This document shows, piece by piece, positions 21,290 to 32,758 of a stretch of DNA of 64,000 bases. The DNA comes from Cocos nucifera. Lineage: Eukaryota; Streptophyta; Magnoliopsida; Arecales; Arecaceae. The translations under genes and the position numbers were made by a program. A model generated the notes under the pieces. It was given only the letters and a program-made list of their open reading frames with translations, ran no database searches and was not told the origin of the DNA. Each line of letters starts with the position of its first letter. Within the stretch, counting starts at the first letter, position 1. The stretch covers positions 1 through 64,000 of the forward strand of contig QRFJ01000488.1 in assembly GCA_006176705.1 (NCBI GenBank), read 5' to 3'.

Positions 21290-22985
21290 ACGTGGATGTC
21301 AACTAGTCAATCTAAGACTTCATAGAGGATATCACTATATCATATCTCTGCCTCATCACCTTTATCTGTGCCTCTGCCCATGCCTCTAACTGCTTCTCAA
21401 TCCGTGCCTCCATCTAAGCCTCGAGGATATGAATATCCATAGTACGACTCTCAGCATCTTGAGTATATCGGCGCACGTTAGATAGCTGAGTGGGGATGAT
21501 CCAACTTCATAACCTCTCACTCGATCATAACGGTCTAGTCCCAATAGCTCTATCATCATCTAGGCTTTGACACAACTGGCCTCTGTAGATGTTGAGGACT
21601 TGCTGCTCTACAACAAGAGGTGAAGTTCTCCTATATTCAAAAAAAAATATTTAATTTTACACTTAAAAACAAAACTATATATCATTACACTAATTGATTA
21701 TCGATATATACAAATACATTTCTCGACTCGTCACTAACAAAATGATTATTTCAATGAACATAAGTCATCCTATAGGCTACCTCTCATGCTCATCCATTTA
21801 TAGAAAATATAAATTTTATAAAATATATAATTTATAAATTTTAATTTACAAACTCTAAGAGTTTCAATAAAACTAACAAGTATCATGATACATGATATAT
21901 TATACTATACTAAAGATTTTGAAAGAAGCATACGAATTTTTATTTGCATCATGCATTGCTTTTGGACCTGATGTATGAGGATAGATAGAGCTACTTGTGT
22001 AGCTCTACCAATATCAAAATATGCCAACAAAGTAAATTACAGAGTACGATATATCTTGTATATATGATCGATCTATGTTAGTAATCAACATAATATAAGA
22101 TATATGATGAGTGTTAATAATCACTTATCTCCTCTTAAAAAATCAATAATGAACGAGCTTCCTCCATTGATAAGAATCTATATCAGGAGGACAAATACGA
22201 GCAATATCATCCTTTACCAAACCCTCTCTCTTGTAGTCCCTCTTCAGTATTGCCTTAGATTATTTCCATTTTGGATTGAGCGACTTCATCACCCATTCAT
22301 GGCTATTTGGAGGGAGTACAAATTTACTCTAAAACAAAGTAAAGAAGGATATTTGATTATTAAACAATATAATTAATTGACTATAAATAAAATAATATAA
22401 CTTATTAAGTCATCTTTTTGTTTGTACTAGTAGAATCTCAAACTTTTATGCAAAAGGCATATCATTCCATTTCATATAGTTCAAAAGGCACAACTGATCC
22501 TTCTGCATAGTACCTAAAAAGCTCATCAATAATATGGCAGCCTTATTAATGGGCTACCCCATCTGGTTGCACTAGATGGTGATCCTCTCACTCTCAACTA
22601 AAGGCTAGATACCTTTGATCCATGTGGGTCCACATCTAATCCGTACTCTCCTAGATGCATCTATAACAAACATACAAAGTGAATCATCAACCAAAATTAA
22701 TATTTAATTCATTCCATAATACTTAAATTTATTAAATTATCCTGGATGTATATCTATTCCATAATAGCATCCTCATCAGTAGGAGGATCGTGTTGTGGCT
22801 TGAACTACTATTCGGATAAAGAAGTACCAACCTTAGGTTGCTGCACAAATGATGAAGGACTGACCTCAAACTACCATGGCCGCCTCGACTATCAGGGCTA
22901 ATCAAAACATGATCCACCCTAGAAAGTCTATAACTCAATATCATTGAATCATCTACGTCAAGGCATGATAACACCTACCATTTAC
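21290..22985 (-). pseudogene. Second CACTA gene, plant transposase Ptta/En/Spm type (Transposase_24-like), broken
   Basis: Reading leftward from about 22985, the conserved block reads RIRCGPTWIKGI near 22650, then NQMG-PI, AAILLMSFLGTMQKDQLCLL and YMKWNDMPFA at about 22560-22440. At about 22300-22130 it continues with WVMKSLNPKWK, RDYKREGLVKDD and CPPDIDSYQWRKLVHY. These follow the order of the family: GPTR block, FLGT block, KDW, then the PPDV-QW-LI-YW block. The region at 21290-21560 is a helix-rich C-terminal part. Position 3' of Tnp2 on the same strand fits the TnpA-like partner. No intact frame remains; the largest (22974-22732) is in a non-family frame. Confidence 0.72.
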
Positions 22986-23269
22986 AAATAGAAATAAAAA
23001 TTAGTTGATACATATTATCAAATAATAAATACAATACTAATTTACTTGCAAAAAAGAAATAAGATCTACTAAACGAATATGATGATATAATACAATATTT
23101 TATAGAGAATGTACACATCTTAAATATCCCTTATCAATTAATAATCAATCAATATTTTCTCTTTCAATATCTGTTCTGACCAAGATCGTAGTACTTAGAT
23201 CATTAGTTAAGACAAGATTGTAAGGCATACACTATGTATAATCCTCATTATGATCATCCTCTACTTTCA

Positions 23270-25713
23270 ACTCTTTTCTCATATCATATAAGTCCTTGAT
23301 TTTATTCTCATAATAACTATTCAATCCTTATCTCTCGAGTCTTGTACAAAATATACTTACGAGATTAAGATGAAAAAATGAATGGATCGTCCTTTAATAA
23401 CACACAAGTATATATTAATCTTAAAAATTTTATAAGTATAAATACATTGGTATCTTACTTCATGCCTCTTGGTGAGGTTATATCCATCTAATTACATCAA
23501 AATGATACTACTTTAAATCTTCAATAATAATCCAACTCAAAAATATTCATAAGTATACCATAATAAGTCTTTCTATCTGATTCTACCACAACTTCACTAT
23601 TCTAGATTTTTTAAAATTTTTCACATTGTTTTGTATAAAATTTAAATCCATTAATGATGAAACCATTAAATCTATTGATAACATTGTTAGGACCTCAAGT
23701 AATAGCAATTAATTCATCTAAATAGTTACTCTCCATCACCATTGGTACCTAAAAGCCACGATAAAATTATTAATGTATTATTTGATGTTAATAAATATAT
23801 TTTAAAATTAATTCTTTCTCTCACATACATGACCAACCTATTTAAAAAATCATTCAGAGAATAACTCGATCAACCACTATTGCTCAATCCTTGGATTGGG
23901 TTTAATGCTATAGTTTGCTCATCTTCGAGCAATTAAAATTTACTATGAAAAAAATTAATTCATTAATTAAGAATATTATATATTATGATAATAATAAAAA
24001 TCAATATATATGACTATATTAACCAATGATATTAAGATATTATATCACTATCAAGTAATACATAACGATGAACTTGTGCCAAGAATTTTTTGTCAAGAAC
24101 TATGCTTTTGATCTTTTCCAAAATTCTTGCAACAATTAAGAACTTATAAATTTTTGAATTATCGATAATATCATAATTTCTTTAAGGTCAAAAAAAATGA
24201 TCTCTATACTATCAAGATATCTTAAATAAAATGTTAAACACTCTTCAGCAATATATCTTTCCATAGTTGAGCTTTCAAGATATGCTCTATTTCATACATA
24301 ATCCTTTAAACACAACAAGTACCTTCAAAAATTAAAAATTAATTAAAATATCAATACAAGTATGACACTACTTATACTAAAGATTTTTAAATTATAATAT
24401 TAAAGTTTAGCAACATCACCTCTCAATAAGATACATTCATCTATAGTATACTGGTCCATCAAGTTTTGCTTCTGCAATTAAGTGAATAAATAGTTGAACC
24501 AAGGTAGTAAAAAATCTAAGAGGAAAGATCTTCTTCATATGGCATAGTATAAGTGCAATAGCAAACTTTAATTGATCAAGCTCTCGTGGATCAAGGACTT
24601 TAAAATATAATGACTTAAAAAATGATGATAATTGAGCAACAATAATAATAACTTATTTTAGCATTGATGACCTTAATGACTTTGAAAAAATATCTTACAT
24701 CAAAATATGACCATCATGACTTTTAAGATTTAAAAGTTTCTGCTTTTTAATATTTACACATCTTGAAATATTTGATGCATAGCTATCAAAAATCTTAATA
24801 TTCTTAAAAAATGTTAGAAAAAGATCTTTCTCTCGAGTGGACATTATATAACATATAGGAGGTATACGAACTTTACCATTAGCAAGCTCTTTGGGATGAA
24901 GCTCCTGTCTTGTGCCCATATTTTTCAAATCTAAATGTGTCTTTAAGTTATCTTTATGCTTTCTATAAAAATTTAATAATGTTCCAATCAAATTATCACA
25001 AAAATTCTTCTCTATATGCATCACATTAAGATTATGCCTAAGAAGATTATACTTCCAAAAGGTAAATAAAAAAAATTCTCTTTTTCTTCTACATCTGCTT
25101 AACTCTATGTGTAGATGCCTTCATTATGTCATCATCATTTCCACTTTCACCTATATGATCATCATCATCATCATAAAAGTTATCAGCATCCTCAAATACC
25201 CTTCAATCAAGATTGCAAATAATGACATACTCTATCAATCCTTCTTTTGTTGAGCTTTCAACATATTCCCTTCTTCTTTTCTTAAAATACTTGGAAACTT
25301 TATCATACCTCTGATTCATGCCATATATTTGTACAAGAACCTTAGTTTTAGATGGTCTTACAGAAATAGATCATAATTTTATAGTACTATCAAATACATC
25401 TTGTTGAAACTAAAATGGATGGTCGGCTTCTAATCATCGAGGATGGCCCATATATATAGCAGAACTTTCCTCCATATTTTAACCAATGTGAATGGGTAGA
25501 ATCTCCATAAGAGGGATATGCAATACACCCTTTGTGCTCCATTTGGATAAATTGGCATATACACAAAAATCATTGATAGTCCAATAAGAGCTACCTTTAA
25601 TTTGAATGTCTGATCACTGCAAACATCAAATGCATCGATACCCTCTCATAGCTATTTCAATTCCTCTATTAAAGGTTGTGAAAAGACATCAATATGATTG
25701 TCTAGACCCTTAT
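23270..25713 (-). pseudogene. CACTA transposase Tnp2, C-terminal two thirds, broken
   Basis: Continues the gene from 61217 after the Copia2 insert. It starts with HIDVFSQPLIEELK (25700-25660), then GIDAFDVCSDQTFKLKVAL, NDFCVYANLSKWSTKG (near 25560) and IYMGHPRW (near 25450). The longest open piece (25024-24695) is MMHIEKNFCDNLIGTLLN and onward, a highly conserved Tnp2 block. A DUF4218-like segment follows (EAKLDGPVYYR-MYLIE, near 24460-24420), and a DUF4216-like one reads NRFNGFIINGFKF near 23670-23630. The conserved Cys-rich and DDE regions cannot be followed in one frame. Many shifts, stops and some deletions (after 25140). Confidence 0.88.
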
Positions 25714-27816
25714 TGTTAGTAAAAAGGTTGTTATGCACAACAAAAGAAATCATGAAAATAACTTTTAATTAAATATTTGAGATTTCATCTTGAAATAACT
25801 TGGATCCCTCATAATTTTAAGATTAAGATTAATACAATATAGTGAGATCAAATCATCACCTTTGCTAGGGTAGATGTACACTACAATATGACGATCATGG
25901 ATGTCTTTATGGTTCTATTCAAGCTGCATGTGTCTGGCCTCTTCAAGTATCCACATGAGGCTCTAATATGATCTTGGGTGTCTAATCTCATCGGAGTGCT
26001 AGCTCCCTTACATAAATCCTTCTTTTGATGGCAGATTTCTTATTACTAAAATCCTTTTCAAAGATTTTAGCTTTTCTCCTCTTTATAGATCATGCTTCAC
26101 GTAAGAATGAATCTAGGACTTTTTCTCAGCCTTTCTTGATTCCCTTCTTAAGAAAATTCAGCAGTCCTTCTCTCACTTTTCTTTTTAACATTTGCCCACC
26201 ATTGAGGTAGGATGTCCAACAACTTGGGCGTGCAACAAGAGGGACGTGAGATGAGAGGAGGCGAGCTCTATCTCTTTAGCATGAGATCTAATCTCTTTTG
26301 TAGTTGTGAACTCTTTTACATTAGAGTCCTAGTACATCAAGTCTTTGATATATCAAACCCTTTGACCAATCCAAGACTTAAGTGAGAAGGACTCTCTTGG
26401 GTGTGGACTCACTTGGGTATGATCCAATCATGTGTGAGGAGATAAAGGCATGAAGATTTTAGGCATAATTAACCTTAGGCGTCCCAACTTTTGGATGCAC
26501 ATCCTCCATTTTTGGCATGAGAAAACTTTAGGATGCCAACACTTGGGCATGAGGAGTCCTTCTGAGTATCAATTATACTGATGGATTAATCTTTGACCAT
26601 TCAAAGTTTGTTAAGAGTCTTACTACTTTGGGATTTCATAGTATTAACTCTTTGATATATCAAACCTTTAACTTCTCAACCTTTGACGTGTCAAATTTTT
26701 GACTAAGATTTAAATCGGATCCTATCATATTAAATTCAACCATCCGATTAGACATAACCTCTTATATGTGTGACCCCGTAGATTATGTTATGTTTGATAG
26801 TAAGATATAATATGATGTCCATCCTCAATATCTTTGAAACTCTTTTAATGGGTCGAAATAATTTTAACTTATTCTAATAAGAATTATTGATTTTCAAGAT
26901 AATTCTCGTGAGTCTTACAATTCACCAATAATGCCTAGCAGCATGTAGTGGCATTTCAGTAGAACAAAATAAAATGAACCTTTAAGTATAGTTAGTGCAT
27001 GATATAGTCCTTTTATCATGAGTTCTAACAAGATAGAGGTTATGGAATTACTCGTCAAACCCCATCTTCTATCATATATCTAATTTATTCGACTTAAATT
27101 TCTGATGTGAAAAATATTGGAAATCCTTTTCCACTGTTCACACTACCGTATCCAAGATTTTCTAAACTCAGTTTAATAAATCACATAGGACTAACTTTCT
27201 TATCTATCAAGGATAATAGATTTTATATAGGTGCACATCCTATTCCTATAATGAATCTACTACATCCAATATATACTGAAAGAATCTATATAGCTAGAGA
27301 CCAAATGTATGTACAGTCAAACTATAGCAATCCTATTGTGAATAGCCGTGGCATCGCAAGTTAAATGACTAGTCACACTAATGCATATCGAGTAAGTCAC
27401 TAATGAGTGAGTAGACATCCAAGTGACTTCTTATATCGATCATGCTCGGTACCATTATTTACTAACAACCTCCTGCACTTTTGGTCTAACATCCCCATAC
27501 TGTAGACTCGAGACTCATCTATCTCTTAAAAAAAAAGTGATCCATACACCAATCTTATTAGATCTATTACCATTTCCATGATTATCCATTAATCGAGAGT
27601 ATTTAGAATTAATCACCAATGACACATGCCTTAAATTTTTAATTCTTGAGAATATGTGTCATCATTTTATTAATTTTTTGGATGATTCATAGATACACAC
27701 ACAATCTAAATAGACTTAAAAATCTAATTTATTAATAATAAAAAAATTAAATATAAAACTATCCTAGAATAAATATATGAATTGATTTGATTGGATTCTA
27801 AGACATACATCTAACA
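25714..27816 (-). repeat. 3' LTR of Copia2
   Basis: On the + strand it starts TGTTAGTAAAAAGG and ends CATCTAACA. It matches 59113-61211 along its whole length. The ORFs within (such as 26025-26210 and 27107-27364) are chance frames. The adjoining internal stub begins at 27817. Confidence 0.9.
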
Positions 27817-27910
27817 ATTTTCTACTTGCACTAAAGCCAAACAGCCATATACCTAAGCTCCATCTTCTCAAGATAAGCTTCAGACTTTTGTTAGCAAAGT
27901 GGCTTAGTCA
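27817..27910 (-). other. 3' internal stub of Copia2
   Basis: Homologous to Copia1 34991-35085, the end of the Copia interior next to the polypurine tract (GTAGAAAAT before the LTR on the - strand). It breaks off at 27911 where the CACTA-like block begins. Confidence 0.8.
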
Positions 27911-29945
27911 CACAACAAGAAAATTGATTATTAGCGATGGTATTGGTGACGGTAAAAATTTCCATCGCTAACAAAGCTTTTTGCCATCGCTATACTGACC
28001 AAAAAAAAAGGTATCACTAATACTATTAGTGATGCAATAAAATTATTAGCGATGGCAGTGACTATCTCTTAAAGTATAAAAATTATTTTAAAATATTTAA
28101 ATAAAAAAATATTAGCGCTGATAAATTTAGATTATTAGCGATAAATATAGTATTTTTGCTAATAATATGCTATTAGTGATGGCTTGATTATTATTAGCAA
28201 TAGTGCAAGCTACCGCTAAAATTATTTAAAATTTTTAAATTTATAATAATATTTAAACATAAAATAAAACTTAGAGACAACATTTTTGGCTAGTAGCGAT
28301 GAAAACTTGCCATTGCTAATAATTTTTTAGATTAAAAAAGATAATTTAAAAAGATTATTAATGATGAAATTAGCAATGGTATGTTTGCCATTGCTAATAA
28401 TCCATAACTGCTTTTACTCCAATTTGAATCCAATTCGAATCTAATTCGAAATTCGGCCAAACCTAATTTAATTAAACTTTGAATTCATGTCCTACTTAGA
28501 TTATAAAATATAATTAATCTTAAATTAATTTAAGATTAATTAAATTAAATCTAATTTAAATCAATTAAAAAAAATAGTTTTTAATTTGGATTAAATTCAA
28601 ATCTAATTCAAAATCCTGTCAATCCTAATTCAATTAGACTTTTAATTCAAATTCTACTTGAATAGTAAAATTTAATTACTTTCAAATTAAGTCAAGTCTA
28701 ATTAAATTAAAGCTAAATTAAATAATTAATAAAAAATAGTTTTTAATTTAGATTTGATTCAAATCTAATTTGAACTCGATTCAAATGTAATTCAAAATCT
28801 TGTCAAACCTAATTCAATTAGGCTTCGAATCCAAATCTTATATAGATTATAAAATCTAAGTGGTCCCAAATTAAGTCATGATTAATCAAATTAAAGTTAA
28901 TTTAAATCAATTAAAGAAAAAATTTTAATTTGGATTCGATTCAAATCCAATTCAAATTCGATTCAAATCTATTTCGAAATCCTGTCAAACTTAATAAATT
29001 TAGGCTTCGAATTCAAATCATATATAGATTAGAAAATCTAATTGATCTCAAATTAAGTCAAGATTAATCAAATAAAAGTTGATTTAAATCAATTAGAAGA
29101 AAATAATTTTTAATTTAGGTTCAATTTGAATCTAATTTGAATCCAAATCGAATCCAATTAGAAAATCTGTCAATCCTAATTTAATTAGACTTTAAAATGC
29201 AAGTCCTACAGGGATAATAAAATCTTATTACTTTCATATTAAGTCTAGCCTAATTAAGTTTAATCTAATTATAATTAATTAGAAGAAAATAATTTTTAAT
29301 TTAGGTTCAATCCAAATGCAATTGGAACTCAATTCGAATCCAATTCAAAATTTTATCTAACCTAATTCAATTAGATTTTGAATCCAAGTCCTATTTAGAT
29401 TATAAAATCTAATTACATTCAAATTAAATCAAGTTTAATTAAATTTATTATAATTTAAATTAATTATAAAAAATTTAATTTTGGTTCGATCGAGTCTGAT
29501 TCGAATCCGATTCGAATCTAATTTGAAATCGTGTCAAACCTAATTCGATTAGACTTTGAATCCAAGTTTTACTTGAAATTTTAAAATCTAATTAGCCTCA
29601 AATTAAGTTAAGCCTAATTAAATTAAATCTAATTTAAATTAATTAGAACTTGATCCATAAATTAACTAAGTCCAAAAATTTAATAAAATCAAATATTCAT
29701 TTTTAACCATCCAAAAAATGACTTAGGAGAAAAAAATTAATATTAAAAAATTTATATTAGTGATGACCTTGGCAATGGAAAAAATATCATCACTAATAAT
29801 TAATAAAATATTATTTTAAAAGTATAATTATTAGTGATAAAAATATTATTATCGATGGTATTTGCTGTCTTTAATAATATTTTTCATATTAGCAGCGATA
29901 GATGATTATTTGCGATAAAAGTTGCTATCGCTAATAATCTTTCCT
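27911..29945. mobile_element. CACTA-like non-autonomous element or CACTA end with TTAGCGATGG repeats
   Basis: The left end CACAACAAGAAAATTG differs at one base from the common plant CACTA start CACTACAAGAAAATTG. It is followed by many TTAGCGATGG / CCATCGCTAA motifs in both orientations to about 28390 and again at 29755-29935. Between them lies a satellite-like array. The right terminus is not cleanly seen. It may be a free non-autonomous element or the outer part of a larger CACTA whose transposase start is at 44187. Confidence 0.65.
28400..29700. repeat. Satellite-like tandem array, about 183-bp unit, seven copies
   Basis: The landmark CAAACCTAATTCAATTAG recurs near 28454, 28619, 28805, 28987, 29171, 29356 and 29537; spacings are about 165, 186, 182, 184, 185 and 181 bp. 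Each unit also has GGATTCGATTCAAATC-like and AAATTAAGTCAAG-like segments. Very AT-rich and rich in AATT. Copies have diverged. No coding capacity. Confidence 0.85.
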
Positions 29946-30225
29946 CTCTCATTTTTCCCATCTCACTATGCATCCTGATATTCCCCCATGCCACCATCCA
30001 TTGTCCCCTCATTTTCCCCCACCATACCGTCCACTGCATCCTCAATTTTCTACCACCTCCCCTGCCCTCCAGTGTTTTTATCCTCCACCGCTACTGCCCT
30101 CTCCCCCACCCTTCGATCTCCCTACCCCACCTTCTTTCCCTCGGCTGGTGGCCTCCCTCATGCTACATCCAGCCAGCCTTCCTGAGCCTCCAGCCATCTC
30201 CCCTCGACTGCATCCGATACTATTA
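29946..30225 (+). other. C-rich low-complexity stretch
   Basis: Pyrimidine/C-rich DNA whose frames on the + strand read Pro- and Ser-rich (29968-30228 and 29988-30185). The composition alone explains the open frames. It resembles the C-rich minisatellite at 31920-32330 on the other side of the foldback repeat. Confidence 0.6.
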
Positions 30226-31845
30226 TAGAATAGAACTACGGTCGTGCATACTATTACAACAGTTTTAAAAACTGCTACCATAGAGTCTACGGTAGCAGTT
30301 ATTATAAACCACTGCATAGACTGGATCGGTGGCAGTGGTTATGCTAAATCACTGCCATAGATCGATCTATAGTAGCAATTCTCTATAACTGCTACCATAG
30401 ATCAGATTTGTAGTAGTAGTTCTATTTAACCACTACCATAGGTTAAGTCTATTGCAATGGTTTACAATAATTGCTATCATAGATCTGACCTATGGCAACA
30501 GTTGATCAACCGCTGCCATAGATCCTCCATAGATTGGACCTATGGTGATGGTTAATTATAACCACTATAATAGACTGAATCTATAGTAGTGGTTAATCAA
30601 AATCGCTGCTATAGATCTGACCTATGGTAATGGTTAAATAGAACTGCTACTACAGGTCCGACCTATGGCAACGATTATAGAGAACCACTACTATATCTTT
30701 TTTTTATATTTTTTTTAAATATTATATAATTCTAAAATTTAATATCCATCTTCATCATTTATTATCTTAATAATTATCATCAGAGTATTGCCACAAAAGT
30801 TCGCCTCGATTCGATAGCCTTAGCTTCATCGATCAATAAAATTCAATTTCGATGATCATGAACGATGGCATGATGATCTGATAGATGGAGACCATCGATA
30901 GATCCAAAAACCTATAAAATAATTTAGGTGATGTTTGTAGCATACTATCAAAGTTTCACTTCAATCGGATATCATTATCATCATCAATTTAGTATAGAAT
31001 AATTTCAGCTATTAATGAGAAATAAGTGATCAAAAGGCCAAACATCATCCGATTATGAGATAATTTTTTAGTTAAATGATCTTAACTATATTTTAATAGT
31101 TTAATATATTGATAATCATAAAATTTAAATCATTTTTGTATGAACTATTCATGTTAAGCAAATCTTGCAAAAGTACAAGCATAATTATCAAAGGAGTTTA
31201 AGAACAGGTACCGAGCGACGTATAGTTTTTTATCCTTCTTAGACTTATGGTTTAAATTTAATGATCACCACCATAAAAATGATTAAAATAGTAGCCAAGA
31301 TCATTTATCTAAAAAATTATCTCATAATTGGATGTCGTCTAATCCTTTGATCACTTGTTTCTTATTTAATGATCAAAATTATTCTATACTAAATTGATCA
31401 TAATAACGATATCTGATTGAAGTGAAACTTTCATAATATGATACAAATAGCATCAAGATTATCGTTGCACATTTTTGGGTCCATCGGTAGTCTCCATCTA
31501 TCAAATCATCATGTCATTATTCATGATCATCGAAATCAAATTTTACTGATCGATGAAGCTAGGACTATCAGATTGAGGTAATTTTTTATGATGATACTCT
31601 AATAATAATTATTAAGATAATAAATGATGAAGATGAATATTAAATTTTAAAATTATATAATATTTAAAAAAAATAAAAAAAATTAATTACCAACATGCGA
31701 CAGTGGTTACTGAAAATCGCTATCATAGACCTATAGTAGTGATCTTCTAACTACTGCCATAGACCTATGGTAGCAGTTTTTAATAACCGCTATGTAGACC
31801 TATGGTAGTGGTTTGAAAATTACTACCATAGGTTTGGTTATTTTT
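30226..31845. repeat. Foldback-type inverted repeat with CTATGGTAGCGGTT tips
   Basis: Two arms of about 400 bp (about 30692-31095 and 31290-31690) are reverse complements of each other with moderate divergence, separated by about 200 bp. Outside the arms, 30230-30690 and 31690-31845 hold many copies of a TATGGTAGCAGTT / AACTGCTACCATAG motif in both orientations. This looks like a foldback or CACTA-derived non-autonomous element. No terminal duplication could be fixed. Confidence 0.8.
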
Positions 31846-31924
31846 CCACAAATCCCACCCCCAAATTCATTCCCTCTAAGCTCTCTCTCTCTCTCTCCCT
31901 CCTCTCCATCGTTGGTGAGGCCCC

Positions 31925-32330
31925 TCCACTCTCCACCTTCTTTTTCGACTGGCCTGGCTGCCAACTCCGCCACCTCCCCAACCTACGCCTTCTTCCCTAG
32001 CTGGCCTGACCACTAGTTCCGCCACCTCCCCATCCTCCTTCTTTTCCTACTGGCTCGTCGATCGGTTCCGCCACCTTCCCCACCTGCCCTTTTTTCCCTG
32101 GCCAACCCGACCGCCGGCCCTGCCACCTACCCCTCCTCCTTCTTCCCTAGTCGACTCATCTGCCAGCTTTGCCACCTCCCCCATCTGTCCCTTCTTCCCC
32201 AGCCGGCCTGGCTCCTAGCCCTGCCACCTCCCTCCTCCTCCATCCTCGGTTGGCTCTTCTGCTGGCTCCACCACCTCCCTCGCCTCCCCCTTCTTCCTCG
32301 ATCGGTTCGGTTGCCAGCCTCGACCCCTCC
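31925..32330 (+). repeat. C-rich minisatellite, about 50-bp unit, about eight copies
   Basis: Units of about 47-52 bp share CCGCCACCTCCCC and end with TTCTTCCC (31940-32300). They read as Pro/Ser-rich frames on the + strand (32169-32486), which I take to be compositional. Confidence 0.8.
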
Positions 32331-32334
32331 TTAC

Positions 32335-32487
32335 TCTCTCTCTTTCTCTCCTTTTTCCCTCAGTCCAACCCACCCCCTCCCTGCTCTTTCTCTCCTCTCT
32401 TCCCTCAGCCCAACCTACCCCTCCCTACTCTCTTTAGATCTTCTCTCTCTCTCTCTCCTCTTTCTCTCTCTCTCCTCTCTCTCTAGA

Positions 32488-32531
<44 letters not shown>

Positions 32532-32700
32532 CTCTCTTTCCTCTTTCTTTTCTCTCTCTTCTCTCTTTCTCTATGTCTAGATCGCTCTCTAGATCTTTTT
32601 CTCTCTCTCTCTCTTCCCTCTTTTTCTCTTTTCCTCTTATCTTTTTCTCTTTCTCTTTCTTCTATCTCTCTCTGCATCTCACTATCTTATGTCTCTCTTG
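32335..32700 (+). repeat. (CT)n / (TCTCTC)n simple repeat
   Basis: Long impure CT microsatellite with short T-rich interruptions. It accounts for Ser/Leu-rich frames on the + strand and Arg/Glu-rich frames on the - strand (32677-32483). Confidence 0.95.
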
Positions 32701-32758
32701 TAGGCTACCTCTAGCATCACTGTCTCCTTTTAGTGCCACCGTCGGCAAACCTTGAAGC

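Noticed and set aside
25714..27816. First read as a solo Copia LTR
   Set aside because: It carries an internal stub at 27817-27910 and its partner LTR with a matching flank is at 59113-61211, so it is one end of Copia2.
29968..30317. Pro-rich and Gly/Arg-rich small frames on opposite strands
   Set aside because: Low-complexity C-rich DNA; no conserved pattern and no exon signals.
32169..32755. Ser/Leu/Pro-rich and Arg/Glu-rich open frames
   Set aside because: Explained by the C-rich minisatellite and the CT microsatellite.
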